The position numbers and the translations under genes are program-made. A DNA stretch of 64,000 bases from an uncultured Cuneatibacter sp. (GTDB lineage Bacteria > Bacillota > Clostridia > Lachnospirales > Lachnospiraceae), in contig CAKQHB010000007.1 of the NCBI GenBank assembly GCA_934234215.1, positions 1 to 64,000 on the forward strand. Reading direction: 5' to 3'. The notes under the pieces were generated by a model. It searched no databases, was not told the DNA's origin, and worked only from the letters and a program-made list of their open reading frames with translations. Below are positions 23,672-30,218 of the stretch, piece by piece (within the stretch, counting starts at the first letter, position 1; every line of letters begins with the position of its first letter).

Positions 23672-23704
23672 GACAGGAAAAGCGGGCGGAAAGTGTGAAA
23701 TTAC

Positions 23705-23733
23705 TTGACAAAAGGCACTTAGACGTATATAAA
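23705..23733 (+). promoter_or_regulatory. Promoter of the HU gene
   Basis: TTGACA (23705-23710), a 17-nt spacer, TATAAA (23728-23733), with the start codon 76 nt further on. Confidence 0.75.
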
Positions 23734-23808
23734 TAAACAGAAAGACTTTTCGGGGCGGGAAAAGCCCGGAAAAATAAGACCGATAGAAGGTTTAGGAGGA
23801 AAATTGTA

Positions 23809-24084
23809 ATGAATAAGAAAGAATTAGTAGCAGCTCTGGCTGAGAAGAGCGAAGTAACAAAGAAGGACGCAGAGAAGATTCTGGACGCTTTCGTAGAAGT
23901 AGTTGGTTCCGAGCTGGCAAAGGGCGAGAAGATCCAGATGGTAGGCTTTGGTACTTTCGAAGTTGCTCAGAGAGAGGCTAGAACCGCTCGCAATCCGAGA
24001 ACTGGCGAGACTATGGAAGTTAAGGCATCCAAGAGCCCGAAGTTCAAGGCTGGTAAGGCATTAAAGGATACTGTAAATCAGTAA
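23809..24084 (+). CDS. hup: DNA-binding protein HU
   Basis: A 91-residue histone-like nucleoid protein. Starts MNKKELVAALAEKSEVTKKD; DNA-binding arm GFGTFEVAQREARTARNPRTG; ends with basic AFKAGKALKD-like helix. TTTAGGAGGAAAA lies upstream. Codon use is biased to preferred codons, as expected of a highly expressed gene. The next gene follows after 15 nt. Confidence 0.97.
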   Translation: MNKKELVAALAEKSEVTKKDAEKILDAFVEVVGSELAKGEKIQMVGFGTFEVAQREARTARNPRTGETMEVKASKSPKFKAGKALKDTVNQ

Positions 24085-24099
24085 TCGAAGGTTGAGAAA

Positions 24100-24339
24100 A
24101 TGAGACTGGATAAATTCTTAAAGGTTTCCCGCCTGATCAAGCGCCGCACCGTTGCAAATGAAGCCTGCGATGCAGGACGTGTTCTGGTAAATGGCAAGGT
24201 TGCAAAAGCATCCGTGGATGTCAAAGTTGGAGATGAAATTGAGATCGGATTTGGAACGAGATCCGTCAAGGTGCGTGTACTGGATGTGCAGGATACTGTC
24301 AAGAAAGAAGCAGCAAAAGAGCTGATCGAATACATCTGA
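24100..24339 (+). CDS. rqcP: S4-domain RNA-binding protein RqcP (YabO/Hsp15 family)
   Basis: A 79-residue protein consisting of a single S4 domain: MRLDKFLKVSRLIKRRTVAN, GRVLVNGKVAKASVDVKVGD. In Firmicutes RqcP binds stalled 50S-tRNA complexes and helps RqcH add alanine tails in ribosome quality control. Its position before yabP-yabQ-divIC is the classic order. Confidence 0.92.
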   Translation: MRLDKFLKVSRLIKRRTVANEACDAGRVLVNGKVAKASVDVKVGDEIEIGFGTRSVKVRVLDVQDTVKKEAAKELIEYI

Positions 24340-24362
24340 TCTAAGAAATGCAGTCATAGATG

Positions 24363-24416
24363 AAAAGACCTCCCCATATACTCTTTCTGTAGAAAGGGAT
24401 ATGCGGGAGGTTTTCT
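24363..24416 (+). terminator. Terminator-like hairpin overlapping the yabP ribosome binding site
   Basis: AAAGACCTCCC-CATAT pairs with ATATG-GGGAGGTTTT (one bulge) and is followed by a short T-rich run. The 3' arm GGGAGG is also the probable Shine-Dalgarno sequence of yabP 11 nt downstream, so the structure may end transcription or hide the start. Confidence 0.6.
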
Positions 24417-24421
24417 TATTC

Positions 24422-24706
24422 ATGGAGGAAATTCGGACATCTCCGGGAGGTCACAGACTGGTATTGTATGATCGGAAAAACGGGCAGATCACGGGAGTGC
24501 GGGATGTAGCCTCCTTTGATCCGCAGGAGATCGTGCTGCAGACGGAGCTGGGACGGCTGACGATCCGGGGAAAAGAGCTGCATGTGGGGCGTCTCAATCT
24601 GGAAAAAGGCGAGGTAGATCTGGACGGTCAGATTGACAGCATGATCTATACCGGCAAAGAAGAAGCGCCGGAGGGCGAAAGCTTTCTGAAACGGCTGCTG
24701 CGGTGA
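24422..24706 (+). CDS. yabP: Sporulation protein YabP
   Basis: A 94-residue YabP-family protein (HRLVLYDRKNGQITGVRDV; LTIRGKELHVGRLNLEKGEV). It is needed for spore coat/cortex assembly in Bacillus and usually precedes yabQ. The ATG at 24422 is chosen over ATG 24401, which lies inside the hairpin. The stop overlaps the yabQ start. Confidence 0.9.
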   Translation: MEEIRTSPGGHRLVLYDRKNGQITGVRDVASFDPQEIVLQTELGRLTIRGKELHVGRLNLEKGEVDLDGQIDSMIYTGKEEAPEGESFLKRLLR

Positions 24707-25350
24707 TGCAGGGCTGGTTTGGACAGGCGTGGGTGCGGGAGGCTGACCTGTTCGTTCAGACCTTTTTGCTGGGAATGGCACTGCGCAGCGTGTATGACGT
24801 CTTTCGGGTGCGCCGCCGGATCAGCAGACGTACCCGTGGCTGGCGGCTCTACGAAGCAGCAGAAGACATTTTTTATTGGATGATGTGCGGCGTTGTTTTC
24901 TTTGCGGTGCTGTTAGAAATCAACGAGGGAATCCTGCGGGGATTCCTGTATGCGGCGCTGGCAGGTGGGATGCTGCTGTGGCATTTCGGACCGAGTGATC
25001 TGGTCGTCGTATTTGTCTGTAAAATCCAAAAAAAAATCACAGAAATCGTGAAAAAACCAGTCCTTTTCCTGTGGAAGCAGTTGCAAAAGAAACGCATGTC
25101 GATTAAAATAAAAAGAAATGAGCATCGAAAGCCGAGAATCAAAAAAAGGGAAGAAAGGAGGTCGAGCTCTCATGGCAAAAAAGAAGAGAAGAAAGAGACG
25201 GCAGGAACTGACCGGCAGAATCACATTTCTGGCAATGCTCGTGATCGTCTGTGTGCTGGGAGCAGCCGTTCTGTGGAAGAGCAGGGATCTCCGGGCGAAG
25301 GACACCGAATACGCCGCCAGAGAGCAGCGCCTGACCGAACAGGTCGCTGA
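24706..25350 (+). CDS. yabQ: Spore cortex protein YabQ with an out-of-frame extension over divIC
   Basis: A 214-residue frame. Residues about 1-110 are the YabQ membrane domain with three to four hydrophobic segments (TFLLGMALRSVYDVFRVRRR near the start). The region after about 155 is unusual: it is the +1-type shadow of the divIC gene, rich in Arg/Lys/Ser, and the two genes overlap by 179 bp. Normal YabQ ends near the divIC start, so the native stop may have been lost. Confidence 0.8.
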   Translation: MQGWFGQAWVREADLFVQTFLLGMALRSVYDVFRVRRRISRRTRGWRLYEAAEDIFYWMMCGVVFFAVLLEINEGILRGFLYAALAGGMLLWHFGPSDLVVVFVCKIQKKITEIVKKPVLFLWKQLQKKRMSIKIKRNEHRKPRIKKREERRSSSHGKKEEKKETAGTDRQNHISGNARDRLCAGSSRSVEEQGSPGEGHRIRRQRAAPDRTGR

Positions 25351-25486
25351 CGAGGAATCGCGAACCGATGAGCTGGAAGAGAAGAAGATCTACGTCCAGT
25401 CCAAGGAGTACATTGAGAAAATCGCGAAAGAGAAGCTGAGTCTGGTGTATCCGGATGAGATTTTGTTTAAGAGTGATGGGGATTAA
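25172..25486 (+). CDS. divIC: Septum formation initiator DivIC/FtsB family protein
   Basis: A 104-residue bitopic protein: basic cytoplasmic start MAKKKRRKRRQELTG, one membrane helix (ITFLAMLVIVCVLGAAVL), then a leucine-zipper-like coiled coil and the conserved YIEKIAKEKLSLVYPDE end. It acts in the divisome with FtsL/DivIB. AAAGGAGG precedes ATG 25172 and lies inside the extended yabQ frame. Confidence 0.93.
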   Translation: MAKKKRRKRRQELTGRITFLAMLVIVCVLGAAVLWKSRDLRAKDTEYAAREQRLTEQVADEESRTDELEEKKIYVQSKEYIEKIAKEKLSLVYPDEILFKSDGD

Positions 25487-25593
25487 AGAGAGCCGGAGCC
25501 GCAGGCAGCGCATGATGCATGTCTGTGCTCCGGTTTCTGCTGCCTCTGCGCTTCTTTTATCCGCCATTCGCGGCGAACTCACCCTGCGGGCTC

Positions 25594-25645
25594 AAACAGC
25601 GCCGCTCGGTGGCGGTCAGCGCATCGACAGCAACGAAATACTCGC
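25594..25645. repeat. Inverted repeat, left arm (about 52 bp)
   Basis: The reverse complement of this stretch matches 26435-26487 over its length, with a perfect 19-bp core (AAACAGCGCCGCTCGGTGG, 25594-25612, against 26469-26487). It lies in the gap 25487-25764, in which I see no credible gene; that gap also has a hairpin GCCGGAGC/GCTCCGG just after divIC. Confidence 0.8.
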
Positions 25646-25764
25646 AAGGACATGCAGCATTGTGCTGCCTGCGGCTCCGGTCGCGAGGAATCGCTGCGGC
25701 TACTTGTACGAGAATAGGGAACGTACTGGGCATCAAATGAACGAGAATATGAAAAAGGTGAACG

Positions 25765-26136
25765 ATGAGTAACAGGCTGGTAAAAAATACAAAGAAAAAT
25801 ACCGAAGAGGGAAGAGAAGGGATTGCATTTTACAACGCTGTTGGAAAGGTGTTTGTGGTTTGCGGAATCGTCTCTTTCGTATTAATGGGATTTGTGGCTC
25901 TTATGCCGCAGGATTATGAAAAGTACAACATCCCGCTGGCATTTGGAATCTGGACAGCAATCTCGGTATTTCTGATCGCACTGGGAATCCTGCCGCAGAT
26001 TCTCGGAAAAAAGAGCAGGCGATTCCGGAAATGGGCGGAAAAAGACTTCGCATCCTTCGAGCAACACATGATAAAACAGGCAGAAAAAGAACTTGAAAGA
26101 GAAGACAGAAAACAGCTCAAAAAGCAAAAGAAATAA
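25765..26136 (+). CDS. Small membrane protein of unknown function with two transmembrane helices
   Basis: A 123-residue protein: short charged N-terminus, helix 1 (FVVCGIVSFVLMGFVALM), helix 2 (IWTAISVFLIALGILPQIL) and a long charged Lys/Glu tail ending KQLKKQKK. No family is recognised. The upstream GAAAAAGGTGAACG contains a weak GGTGA ribosome binding site. It sits inside the arms of a 52-bp inverted repeat, within the normally tight divIC-spoIIE interval, which suggests insertion. Confidence 0.7.
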   Translation: MSNRLVKNTKKNTEEGREGIAFYNAVGKVFVVCGIVSFVLMGFVALMPQDYEKYNIPLAFGIWTAISVFLIALGILPQILGKKSRRFRKWAEKDFASFEQHMIKQAEKELEREDRKQLKKQKK

Positions 26137-26151
26137 TAGTAGAAATTTGAA

Positions 26152-26181
26152 GGGAGACGCGGAAAACGCGCCTCCTTTTTT
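26152..26181 (+). terminator. Intrinsic terminator
   Basis: GGAG-CGCG / CGCG-CTCC stem with a GAAAA-type loop and six T residues, abutting palindrome R2 copy 2. Confidence 0.8.
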
Positions 26182-26218
26182 ACTTTATAGGAAATTGCGT
26201 CGCATTTCCTATAAAGTA
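26181..26218. repeat. 38-bp palindrome R2, copy 2
   Basis: TACTTTATAGGAAAT / ATTTCCTATAAAGTA, perfect 15-bp arms around TGCGTCGC. Confidence 0.9.
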
Positions 26219-26220
26219 AA

Positions 26221-26315
26221 AAAAGCGCTCCGCGTGGATCGCACTGCGGCGGAAAAGAAATTTGTCGCTTCGCGACCCGCCGCAGGCGGAGAATCCTGCA
26301 TTGCAGGATTCTATT
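26221..26315. repeat. Structured intergenic repeat R3, copy 2
   Basis: GCGGCGG (26236-26242) pairs with CCGCCGC (26277-26283) and encloses GTCGC-TTC-GCGAC (26264-26276); AATCCTGC-ATT-GCAGGATT follows at 26292-26310. The order and linkers match 3141-3230. It lies directly after R2 copy 2; the phrase GCGCTCCGC-TGGATCGCACT is shared with the sequence after R2 copy 3. Confidence 0.55.
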
Positions 26316-26434
26316 TTCAGATGGAAGTAGAAAACATATGATCCAGCACTACCCTTTTTAGCGGGACGAAAGCACGGAATGAGAGAAAAATCTTTGGCAG
26401 GCGAGAAGACGAAATAGAAGCGTACGTGTTAGTT

Positions 26435-26487
26435 GCGATGTTTTCGTCGTTTTGCAGGCGCTGATGAGCCACCGAGCGGCGCTGTTT
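26435..26487. repeat. Inverted repeat, right arm (about 53 bp)
   Basis: Partner of 25594-25645. The gap 26137-26815 (679 bp) holds only this arm, a terminator, R2, R3 and the long hairpin; I see no credible gene there. Confidence 0.8.
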
Positions 26488-26504
26488 TTACTGGGACTTA
26501 GAAA

Positions 26505-26701
26505 GAAATTGTTGTATAAGGTGGTTTGCTTCGGGAGCTGGCATTGTCAGGGTTTTCGTCGTGAGCGCTGTACAGTGCCCGCAAGAAACGGACTGTTTGA
26601 GCGCAGCGAGTTTCCGTTTCTTGTGGAAATGCACTGCACAGTGGCGAACAGAAAACACGACACGCCAGCAAAGCAGCACAAACCATCACGAATACATTTT
26701 C
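26505..26701. repeat. Long nested hairpin element (about 197 bp)
   Basis: Stacked complementary segments: GGTGGTTTG (26520)/CAAACCATC (26679), GCTGGC (26537)/GCCAGC (26664), GTTTTC (26552)/GAAAAC (26651), CAGTGC (26573)/GCACTG (26631) and CAAGAAACGGA (26582)/TCCGTTTCTTG (26613). The outer 38 nt on each side are an imperfect inverted repeat. It may be a folded RNA, a REP-like element or a miniature transposon. Confidence 0.7.
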
Positions 26702-26815
26702 ATTCTCGCCCCCGTGCGATGAACCCCGCCATTCGACACCACCCTTCGCGTCCTTTTTTACGTCTCCTCTGCTAGGATAAAGGGTAGCAAATCAGGAGTG
26801 GAGTCCGGAGAGGGG

Positions 26816-28078
26816 ATGCAGATGCAGATTTTGTCAGGAGTGCTGGCTGCGATTGTGGCGATGCTGATCGTGTGGAATTGGAAGAAACGCCGCAGGACAA
26901 GTGTACGGCTATCGGGCGCGGAGCTGGCGGGCGACTGGCTCGGTGGTCGTTTTGAGGAAATGGGAAACAGTTTTCAGTTGCTTGGTGAGCTTCTGGCGAA
27001 GGAGCCGGACAGTATGCGGGAGGAGCTGGAGAGTCGTTTCTGGAAAAGACAGCTGGCGGAGAGCAGACAGGCTGTGGCGGAACAGTATTTGGAATTGTCG
27101 CGGCGCATGGAAGACTGGAAACAGGAGTTAGCTTGTACGCAGGATGTGACCGCAGAGTGGAGAAAAAAGCGTAAAGGGATTTTGCGGACAATGGGGCTGG
27201 AGCTATATCAGGTGCTATTGTTTCAGCAGGGGCGTCAGAAAGAGGTCTGCATGACGATTCGGACAGAAGGCAGGCTGGTGAACAGCAGAGAGCTGGCAGA
27301 GGCTGTGGACGGGCTTGGAGGCGTGCATTGGCATCTGACACCGGGAGAGCCGACGATCTTGACCGGAAAGATGCATCAGGTGCTTTTGGAGGCGGAGCCG
27401 GGATTGACGATGCATTTCGGAGTGACGAGACAGACGCGACATGGAGAAGCGGTTTCCGGGGACGGATTTACACAGCAGAGACTGCCGCGAGGACGGATCG
27501 TGATGGCGCTTTGCGATGGCATGGGTTCCGGACCGGTGGCATTTCGGGAGAGCGGAGAAGCATTGGAGCTGTTGGAGCATTTGCTGGATGCGGGCTATTC
27601 GGCGGAGAGCGCGGCACGGCTGGTACATACGTCCTTGTTGTTGGGAGAGAGCAGAGAGCGGCATCCGGTGGCGCTGGATGTGTGCGAGCTGGACCTGTAC
27701 CAGCGGACGGGACATTTGACGAAGCTGGGCGGCGTGTGCAGCTTCCTGAAACGGGACGGACAGGTGCAGCGGCTGGAAGCGGAGGCACTTCCGGCGGGAG
27801 CGCTTGTGGAGAGTGATCCGGGGGAATGCTTTTTTCATTTTCGGGAAGGAGATCTGCTCGTGATGGTGACGGACGGCGTGTTGGATGCCTTTCCGGGACT
27901 TCAAAAAGAAGAGCACTTTGCATTGCTGCTGTCGATGGCAGAGGAAACGGATGCGATGCAGCTGGCAAGCTGGTTGTCGGAACAGATCAAAAAGAAATCA
28001 GCGGAAGCATCGGATGACCGGACGATTCTGGTGGCGTGTGCAGGCGGAAGCGGGCGAGAATCGGGGAAAAAGAGCTGA
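26816..28078 (+). CDS. spoIIE: SpoIIE-family PP2C phosphatase, short form with a single N-terminal helix
   Basis: A 420-residue protein in the place where spoIIE stands in other spore formers. The C-terminal PP2C-type domain is intact (MALCDGMGSGPVAF; LLVMVTDGVLDAF; ASDDRTILVACAG). The N-terminus has only one membrane helix (ILSGVLAAIVAMLIVWNW) instead of the roughly ten of canonical SpoIIE (about 800 residues). SpoIIE dephosphorylates SpoIIAA to release sigma-F and localises to the polar septum; loss of the membrane region would change localisation. ATG 26816 is preceded by GGAGAGG. Confidence 0.83.
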   Translation: MQMQILSGVLAAIVAMLIVWNWKKRRRTSVRLSGAELAGDWLGGRFEEMGNSFQLLGELLAKEPDSMREELESRFWKRQLAESRQAVAEQYLELSRRMEDWKQELACTQDVTAEWRKKRKGILRTMGLELYQVLLFQQGRQKEVCMTIRTEGRLVNSRELAEAVDGLGGVHWHLTPGEPTILTGKMHQVLLEAEPGLTMHFGVTRQTRHGEAVSGDGFTQQRLPRGRIVMALCDGMGSGPVAFRESGEALELLEHLLDAGYSAESAARLVHTSLLLGESRERHPVALDVCELDLYQRTGHLTKLGGVCSFLKRDGQVQRLEAEALPAGALVESDPGECFFHFREGDLLVMVTDGVLDAFPGLQKEEHFALLLSMAEETDAMQLASWLSEQIKKKSAEASDDRTILVACAGGSGRESGKKS

Positions 28079-28206
28079 TTTGTATCCTGCGTGCGGCTTG
28101 AAAAGATAGGGAAAAACCGGTATCATAAAAGAAAGTATGTGAAATTGACTGTGAAATGGAAACGCAGGGGAATAGAATAGAAAAGATAGAAGTGGGAACG
28201 AACAGA

Positions 28207-29673
28207 ATGGTAAATTTGGAACAACGGATCTCGCAGTGGCTGGAGCATTGGCAGATCGGCACAGCGCCGAAAGAGAAAATAGAGCAAAAGACCGGCATTG
28301 TTGTGGGACTGTCCGGCGGTGCGGATTCAGTGAGTTTGCTGTTACTGCTGCAGAGCGCGGCGCAGGAACGGGGGCTGGAACTGACGGCAGTGCATGTGCA
28401 TCACGGTATCCGAGGAGCGGAGGCAGACCGGGACGCGGCATTTGCGAAGCAGCTGTGCGAGCAGTATGGAATCTCATTTCGCTGCGAACGAGTGGATATT
28501 CCGGCGCTGGCAGCGGCGCAGGGCTGGACGCTGGAGGAGGCAGGTCGAAAGGAGCGCTATCGCATTTTTGAGGAGATCCGGCAAGAGGTAGGTGCGTCGT
28601 GGATCGCTGTGGCGCATCAGAAGCAGGATCAGGCGGAGACGATGCTGTTTCATCTTGTTCGCGGCAGCAGTCTGCGGGGGATGGGCGGCATTCGTCCGGT
28701 GAGCGGACGGATCATTCGTCCATTGTTGGATACAGATCGGACAGAATTGGAGCAATGGCTTCAGGACAAGGGAATCGCTTGGTGCGAGGATTCCACAAAC
28801 CGGGAGCTGGATGCGTCGCGAAATGTTCTGCGTCTGTCGATCATTCCCCAGCTGCGGCAGCTGCAGCCGGATCTGGAAGGCGTTTTGAGCCAGGAGGCAG
28901 CGCTGTTTGCGGAGGCGGCGGATTATCTGAGCGGTCAGGCGGAAGCGGAATTTCAGGCGCAGCAATCGCAGACAGCAACCGCAGAGCAGCCACGGGAACA
29001 GCAATCACAGGCAGCGACCGCAGAGCGCGCCGGTCAAAAATCAGTGATTTCCCTGTCAGTAAGCCGGTTGCGACAGCTTCACCCGGCGCTGCGCAGAGAA
29101 GTGCTGTACCGGGCGCTGTGGGAGGCGGCTGGCGCAAAGAAAGACCTGACGGCACACCATGTGGAGCTTTTGCTGGGGCTTTGCAGCCTCCAGAGCGGCA
29201 GACGACTGATGCTGCCCTATGAAGTTGAGGTGGAGCGGGAGTATGATCGGTTGTATTTCAAACGTCAAACGTCCGAAGAAGAGAATCCGGACAGATGTGA
29301 GAGGAAAATTCGGGCGGACATTCGCATTTTGGATGGCGCAGAAGCCCGAAAAATTGCGGAAAATGACTGTACGAAATGCTTTGACTATGCTAATATAGAA
29401 GAGATTCCCATGTTTCGGCATAAACGTCCGGGAGACCGGATCATCCTGTATGCTGATGGGAGAAGAAAAAAATTGCAGGATTTTCTGACAGACCGGAAGA
29501 TCCCGGCGAGAAAGCGGGATCAGCTGCTTGTCCTCGCATCCGGATCGGACGTTCTCTGGATTCCCGGTATCCGCAGAAGCGCGGGGCATCGAGTGGGAGA
29601 GCAGACGGAGCAGGCGGTAGTTGTGCGCATGTCAGAAGAGGAGAAAGAAAAATTGGAGGAACTATGGCGATGA
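28207..29673 (+). CDS. tilS: tRNA(Ile)-lysidine synthase TilS
   Basis: Modifies C34 of the CAU-anticodon isoleucine tRNA with lysine, an essential step. The PP-loop SGGADS is at about 36-41, followed by HVHHGIRG and AVAHQKQDQAETMLF. A Gln/Ala-rich insert with QSQTATAEQ-like repeats lies at about 255-280, and the C-terminal TilS domain ends with IRRSAGHRV. ATG 28207 is preferred; an upstream ATG at 28156 lacks a ribosome binding site. Overlaps hpt by 10 bp. Confidence 0.92.
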   Translation: MVNLEQRISQWLEHWQIGTAPKEKIEQKTGIVVGLSGGADSVSLLLLLQSAAQERGLELTAVHVHHGIRGAEADRDAAFAKQLCEQYGISFRCERVDIPALAAAQGWTLEEAGRKERYRIFEEIRQEVGASWIAVAHQKQDQAETMLFHLVRGSSLRGMGGIRPVSGRIIRPLLDTDRTELEQWLQDKGIAWCEDSTNRELDASRNVLRLSIIPQLRQLQPDLEGVLSQEAALFAEAADYLSGQAEAEFQAQQSQTATAEQPREQQSQAATAERAGQKSVISLSVSRLRQLHPALRREVLYRALWEAAGAKKDLTAHHVELLLGLCSLQSGRRLMLPYEVEVEREYDRLYFKRQTSEEENPDRCERKIRADIRILDGAEARKIAENDCTKCFDYANIEEIPMFRHKRPGDRIILYADGRRKKLQDFLTDRKIPARKRDQLLVLASGSDVLWIPGIRRSAGHRVGEQTEQAVVVRMSEEEKEKLEELWR

Positions 29674-30218
29674 AAGAGTCGATTCGAGTATTATTGTCCG
29701 AAGAAGAGATCGAGAAGCGTGTTACCGAGCTTGGCAGACAGATCAGCGCAGATTACGCAGGCAAGAGCGTACACCTGATCTGCATCCTGAAGGGCGGCGT
29801 AATGTTCACCTGTGAGCTGGCAAAGCGTCTGAGCGTGCCGGTCAGCATGGATTTCATGTCTGTCAGCAGCTACGGCGGTGACACAAAGTCCAGCGGCGTT
29901 GTCCGCATTGTAAAGGATCTGGATGAGCCGTTGGAGGGCAAGGATGTCCTGATCGTGGAGGATATCATTGACAGCGGACGTACCCTGAGCTATCTGATCG
30001 AGATTTTAGGAAAGCGCAACCCGGCAAGCATTCACCTTTGCACATTGCTTGATAAGCCGGAGCGCCGTGTGAAGAAGCAGGTAAAGGTAGACTATTCCGG
30101 TTTCGTGATTCCGGATGAGTTCGTAGTCGGATATGGTCTGGATTACGATCAGAAATACCGGAATCTGCCGTATATCGGAGTTGTAGAGTTCTCCGAAGAG
30201 GAGGAGACCGTTGAATAA
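29664..30218 (+). CDS. hpt: Hypoxanthine phosphoribosyltransferase
   Basis: A 184-residue purine salvage enzyme. The PRPP-binding loop is VLIVEDIIDSGRTLSYL; the N-terminal region has LICILKGGVMFTCELAKRL and the flexible loop SSYGGDTKSSGVVRI. TTGGAGGAA precedes the ATG. It is placed between tilS and ftsH as in most Firmicutes; the stop overlaps the ftsH start. Confidence 0.96.
   Translation: MAMKESIRVLLSEEEIEKRVTELGRQISADYAGKSVHLICILKGGVMFTCELAKRLSVPVSMDFMSVSSYGGDTKSSGVVRIVKDLDEPLEGKDVLIVEDIIDSGRTLSYLIEILGKRNPASIHLCTLLDKPERRVKKQVKVDYSGFVIPDEFVVGYGLDYDQKYRNLPYIGVVEFSEEEETVE

Noticed and set aside
25455..25772. Open frames in the gap after divIC
   Set aside because: No ribosome binding site, low-complexity translation, and the region contains inverted-repeat arm and hairpins; better read as non-coding.
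26452..26775. Plus-strand frame of 107 codons over the long hairpin
   Set aside because: The translation contains LFERSEF, a phrase typical of translated palindromic repeats; no start signal.
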